Assembly (NCBI GenBank): GCA_945906305.1
Contig: CAMDQT010000010.1
Coordinates: 40,829-104,828 of the forward strand
Direction: 5' to 3'
Length of the DNA stretch: 64,000 nucleotides
Source of the DNA: Ferrithrix thermotolerans DSM 19514
GTDB taxonomy: Bacteria > Actinomycetota > Acidimicrobiia > Acidimicrobiales > CAIXPF01
Below are positions 60,748 to 64,000 of the stretch, one piece after another. Positions within the stretch are counted from its first letter, which is position 1, and each line of letters opens with the position of its first letter. The translations under genes were made by a program, and so were the position numbers. The notes under the pieces are model-generated. The model did no database searches. It saw nothing but the letters and a program-made list of their open reading frames with translations, and was not told where the DNA came from.

Positions 60748-63000
60748 ATGACGAAGGACGGGTCATCAGCGCTGCGACGCGAGGACGGTCCCCTGCTACG
60801 GGGAGCGGGCAGCTTCATTGACGGGTTGCGCGTAGCGCAGCTCGAAGGTGCCCTGTACGGCGCATTCGTCCGCTCCACTGAGCCCCACGCCAAGATCGTG
60901 TCCATCGACACCAGCGCGGCCCTCGCCATGAACGGGGTCGTCGCCGTGTTCACCGCCGCCGATGTCGATCTGTGGCCGCTCCCACCGCGGCTCGCGAACA
61001 TGAACGGGGACATGTGGCGCCCAATGTTGGCCGACGCAGTGGTCCGCTTCGTGGGCGAAGCGGTGGCCATGGTCGTGGCCGTGGACCGCTACGTCGGCGC
61101 CGACGCGGTGGAGGCCGTCGTGGTCAACTACGAACCGCTGGTCGTGCTGACCGACCTTGAGGCCTCCCTCGCGGGCGAGGTGCTGCTGCATGAGGCAGCA
61201 GGTACCAACGTGTCCTTTGCGTGGGCCGGCAAGGAACCCGACGAGGACCCGTTCGCGTCGTGCGAGGTGGTGGTCTCCCTCGCTGTGCGCCACCCGCGCC
61301 TCAACCCCAGCCCCATCGAGCCATTGGCGGGGGCGGTGGCGTGGGGCGAGGATGGCCGGTGCACCATTTGGGTATGTTCCCAGCGACCCGCCGGTGCGAA
61401 GTACGTCATTGAGTGCGCCATGGGCCTCGAGCCGGGCACGGTACGGGCGATCGCCCCCGACGTGGGCGGCGGATTCGGCGCCAAGGGCGGCTACGGGTGC
61501 TATCCCGAGGACGTGGTGGCGGCGTTCGTGTCACGGCAGCTTGGTCGACCGATTCGCTGGTGCGAGACCCGCAGCGAGGCGATGGTGGCGATGGGTCACG
61601 GTCGTGCCTCGGTGCACGCCATTCGTATCGGGGGTAGCCGCGATGGCGTGGTGGCGGCCTACGAGGTACGGGCCCTGCAGGACTCCGGTGCATATCCCGC
61701 CATGGGCACGAACGTCACCAGCAACCTACGAAACTCCGCCACCGGGGTGTACGCCATCCCAGTGGCGGTGCTGGCGGGGACCTCGGTGGTTACCAACACC
61801 ACGCCGACGGTGGCCTTCCGCGGCGCCGGCCGGCCCGAGGCGGCGTGTTCGATAGAAGCGGCCATGGACCACTTCGCGGCCGCCGTGGGGCTCGACCCCG
61901 TCGAGGTGCGCCTACGCAATGTCGTGGCCGAAGATGCCTTCCCCTATCGGAGCGCCACTGGTTCGACCTACGACAGCGGACGGTACGGCGAGTCGCTGCG
62001 TCGTTGCGTCGAAGCGGCCGGCTACGACGCGTTGCGCGCTGAGCAGGCCGAGCGTTACGCCCGCGGCGACGCCAGACGACTCGGCATCGGGGTGAGCTGC
62101 ACGGTGGAGATCACCGGCGGTGGCGAGGGCGAAACGGCCTCGCTCGCCGTGCACGAAGATGGCTCGGTGACCGTGGTGGTTGGTACCTCACCGCACGGCC
62201 AGGGGCACGAGAGCACCTTCGCCGCGATCGTCGCCCGTGAGCTCGGGGTGCCATCGCAGTCGGTGACCGTGTTGCACTCCGACACCGACCTGTCGCCTCT
62301 CGGTGGTGGCACCATCGGGTCCCGCTCGGCGCAGCTCGGCGGTTCAGCGGTTTTCGGTGCCGCCCGGGACGTCATCGAAGCGGCCCGCAGCCGGGTGGCG
62401 GACCTGCTCGAGGCGAACGTCGAGGACATCGTGTTCGATGCCGACCTCGGTCGTTTCCATGTGGTGGGAACGCCGATCCGCCACGTCGAATGGCACGAGG
62501 TCGGGGCGCTGCAGGCCGAGCATCGCTTCAAGCCTGACGGGGGGCGAGGGACTTTCGCCTTCGGTGCGTGCATCGCCGTAGTCGAACTCGATACCGATAC
62601 CGGGTCGGTGTCGGTACGGCGTCTGGTGAGCGTGGACGACGCCGGTACGCTGCTCAACCCGGTGCTCGCCGAGGGCCAGGTCCACGGCGGCCTCGGGCTT
62701 GCGGTGGGCGCGGCGTTGTTTGAGGAAATGGTCTATGACCCGACCGGGATTCCGCGCACGGCATCCTTTGCCGACTACGCCGTGGTGTCCGCGGCAGAGA
62801 CCGTCAGCTTTGAGACCCATGAAATGGAAACACCATCGCCGTGGAACCCACTCGGGGTGAAGGGCGTCGGGGAATCCGGCACGGTGGTCGCCACCCCTGC
62901 CCTACGCGCCGCAGTACTCGATGCCCTCGGACCGTTTGGCGTGAGTGGACTCGATCTGCCCTACACGCCCGAGCGGGTGTGGCGGGCGATGCAGCGCTGA
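60748..63000 (+). CDS. Xanthine-dehydrogenase-family molybdopterin subunit (CoxL-like, form II)
   Basis: 750 residues from ATG 60748, with GCGAGG upstream. LRREDGPLLRGAGSFIDGLR starts the Ald_Xan_dh_C domain; the molybdopterin-binding part has APDVGGGFGAKGGYGCYPED near 240, TPTVAFRGAGRPEAACSIEA near 350, GTSPHGQGHESTFAAIVARE near 480 and LGVKGVGESGTVVATPALR near 705, whose Glu is the expected active-site base. The loop AFRGAGR takes the place of the AYXCSFR loop of true CO dehydrogenase, so CO oxidation is unlikely. It hydroxylates a heterocycle or aldehyde with water. The partner FAD and 2Fe-2S subunit genes are not adjacent. Confidence 0.9.
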   Translation: MTKDGSSALRREDGPLLRGAGSFIDGLRVAQLEGALYGAFVRSTEPHAKIVSIDTSAALAMNGVVAVFTAADVDLWPLPPRLANMNGDMWRPMLADAVVRFVGEAVAMVVAVDRYVGADAVEAVVVNYEPLVVLTDLEASLAGEVLLHEAAGTNVSFAWAGKEPDEDPFASCEVVVSLAVRHPRLNPSPIEPLAGAVAWGEDGRCTIWVCSQRPAGAKYVIECAMGLEPGTVRAIAPDVGGGFGAKGGYGCYPEDVVAAFVSRQLGRPIRWCETRSEAMVAMGHGRASVHAIRIGGSRDGVVAAYEVRALQDSGAYPAMGTNVTSNLRNSATGVYAIPVAVLAGTSVVTNTTPTVAFRGAGRPEAACSIEAAMDHFAAAVGLDPVEVRLRNVVAEDAFPYRSATGSTYDSGRYGESLRRCVEAAGYDALRAEQAERYARGDARRLGIGVSCTVEITGGGEGETASLAVHEDGSVTVVVGTSPHGQGHESTFAAIVARELGVPSQSVTVLHSDTDLSPLGGGTIGSRSAQLGGSAVFGAARDVIEAARSRVADLLEANVEDIVFDADLGRFHVVGTPIRHVEWHEVGALQAEHRFKPDGGRGTFAFGACIAVVELDTDTGSVSVRRLVSVDDAGTLLNPVLAEGQVHGGLGLAVGAALFEEMVYDPTGIPRTASFADYAVVSAAETVSFETHEMETPSPWNPLGVKGVGESGTVVATPALRAAVLDALGPFGVSGLDLPYTPERVWRAMQR

Positions 63001-64000
63001 TGCGCGCTCCACGCTCGGACCGCGCCGTACACAACCCGACCTTCGCCTCCCTCGGGGTACGGAACTTCCGGCTGTTCTTCGCCGGTCAATTCGTCTCCCA
63101 AGTGGGCAACTGGTTGACGATGGTCGGCCAGACCCTGCTCATGTTGCATCTGACCGGCAACGGTGTGGCAGTGGGGGCCCTGGTCGCCTGTCAGTACCTG
63201 CCGGTGCTGCTCTTCGGGGCGTGGGCCGGTCTGGTGGCGGACCGTTCCGACAAACGGCGGCTGTTGCTGGTCATACAAAGCAGTGCCATGGTGCAGTCCT
63301 TCGTGCTGGCTGGCTTGGCCTTTATGGACCGCCCGCCGATCGGCGCGCTGTATGCCGTCGCCCTGGCCGGAGGGTTCGCGACCGCCTTCGATAGCCCGGC
63401 CCGGCGTTCCTTCGTGGTGGAGATGGTGCCTCGGGAACTGGTCAACAACGCCGTCAGCCTCAACAGCGCGCTGATGACCTCGGCCCGGATCTTCGGTCCG
63501 GCCTTGGCCGGGTTGCTCGTCAGCACCGTGGGATACGGCTGGTGCTTCGCCATCGACGCGGTGTCCTACCTGGCGGTGTTGGCGGCACTGGCGGCCATGC
63601 GGCCGGCCGAACTGCGAGCCGCGGTGCCAGCGGGGCGCAGCAAAGGTCAGGTTCGCGACGGCCTGCGCTACGTGATGTCGGTGCCCGAACTGTGGATTCC
63701 ATTGGCCATGATGACGGTGATTGGGACCCTTGCGTTCAACTTTCAGGTGGTGTTGCCGCTTTTCGTCGTGCGCAGCCTCAATCAGGGTCCGCGGACCTTC
63801 ACCCTGCTGTTCTCCGTGCTCAGCGCGGGGTCCTTCCTCGGTGCCTTGGGCACCGCCCGTCGGGCGCGGGTCACCCTACCGATGGCGGTGCTCGGCGCTC
63901 TGGCCTTCGGCGTGTCGCTCACGGTGCTCGCCGTCACGCCGAACCTGGCGATGGCCTACGTGGTGGCCCTCGTGGTCGGCGCGAGCAGCGTGGCGTTCAT
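63000..64000 (+). CDS. MFS exporter, EntS/MFS_3-like, 5' part
   Basis: The ATG at 63000 overlaps the previous stop by one base (TGATG) and the frame stays open to the window end, giving 333 residues of an expected 410. SLGVRNFRLFFAGQFVSQVG near residue 17, VLLFGAWAGLVADRSDKRRL near 60, ATAFDSPARRSFVVEMVP near 125 and VNNAVSLNSALMTSARIFGP near 147 match the MFS_3 efflux family, and the gene at 3036 is its paralogue. Coupling to the molybdenum hydroxylase gene suggests export of that enzyme's product or substrate; this is inference. Confidence 0.88.
   Translation, partial: MRAPRSDRAVHNPTFASLGVRNFRLFFAGQFVSQVGNWLTMVGQTLLMLHLTGNGVAVGALVACQYLPVLLFGAWAGLVADRSDKRRLLLVIQSSAMVQSFVLAGLAFMDRPPIGALYAVALAGGFATAFDSPARRSFVVEMVPRELVNNAVSLNSALMTSARIFGPALAGLLVSTVGYGWCFAIDAVSYLAVLAALAAMRPAELRAAVPAGRSKGQVRDGLRYVMSVPELWIPLAMMTVIGTLAFNFQVVLPLFVVRSLNQGPRTFTLLFSVLSAGSFLGALGTARRARVTLPMAVLGALAFGVSLTVLAVTPNLAMAYVVALVVGASSVAF

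Noticed and set aside
60748..63000. Aerobic carbon monoxide dehydrogenase large subunit
   Set aside because: The active-site loop is AFRGAGR rather than the AYXCSFR loop of true CoxL, and CoxM/CoxS genes are not adjacent.
1..64000. Mobile element, prophage or CRISPR array
   Set aside because: No transposase, integrase, phage structural gene or regularly spaced repeat was seen; the only tandem repeat is the two-copy unit at 59032-59088.

Overview
The window is GC-rich, densely coded DNA with many GTG and some TTG starts. Its gene content is typical of a catabolically versatile actinobacterium: several luciferase-like flavin/F420 oxidoreductases, paired acyl-CoA dehydrogenases, Rieske oxygenases, a P450, an SCO6745-family protein and an MSMEG_1061-like flavin protein. 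I would guess an environmental Acidimicrobiia-like lineage, but no rRNA or tRNA gene is visible to confirm it. There are about 57 protein genes, no insertion sequence, prophage or CRISPR array, and only two gene-free stretches over 300 bp (9720-10114 and 47137-47579).

Layout. 1-20136 is a patchwork of short catabolic units: a truncated enoyl-CoA hydratase, luciferase-like enzymes, an HpaB/4-hydroxybutyryl-CoA dehydratase-fold protein, an isocitrate/isopropylmalate-type dehydrogenase, three alpha/beta hydrolases, a two-subunit acyl-CoA dehydrogenase, a maleylacetate-reductase-like enzyme, an amidohydrolase, a 2-keto-4-pentenoate-hydratase-like enzyme, an SDR and an NTF2-fold protein. 20306-33011 is one long co-directional unit: a GntR regulator, a nucleoside-type ABC importer (ATPase, two permeases, Bmp lipoprotein), a biuret-hydrolase-like enzyme, allophanate hydrolase AtzF, a second isochorismatase-fold hydrolase, and three genes related to the FdrA/YlbE/YlbF oxamate carbamoyltransferase. 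Most junctions are 4-base start/stop overlaps. It reads as import of a ureide, hydrolysis through biuret and allophanate, and a carbamoyl-transfer branch.

33036-34324 holds a DsbA-like protein preceded by a carboxymuconolactone-decarboxylase-family gene interrupted by one in-frame TGA, exactly where the second cysteine of the CxxC motif belongs, with a small hairpin just downstream. This is a candidate selenoprotein. 34432-47136 carries an epoxide hydrolase, an SbcD-like phosphoesterase, a phytanoyl-CoA-dioxygenase-like enzyme, an MFS exporter, helicase HrpA, a lone Rieske oxygenase, a type-B carboxylesterase and a P450.

47580-55430 has a TetR regulator, a second amidohydrolase, small hypothetical genes, a DEAD-box helicase, and a TetR / Rieske alpha / Rieske beta / aldo-keto reductase operon with a clean palindrome in front. 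55542-60055 is a four-gene minus-strand module (SUMF1/FGE-like protein, small flavoprotein, family-2 glycosyltransferase, double WD40 propeller) without a function I can name. The end carries a cupin, a molybdenum-hydroxylase large subunit without its partner subunits, and an MFS exporter cut by the window edge.
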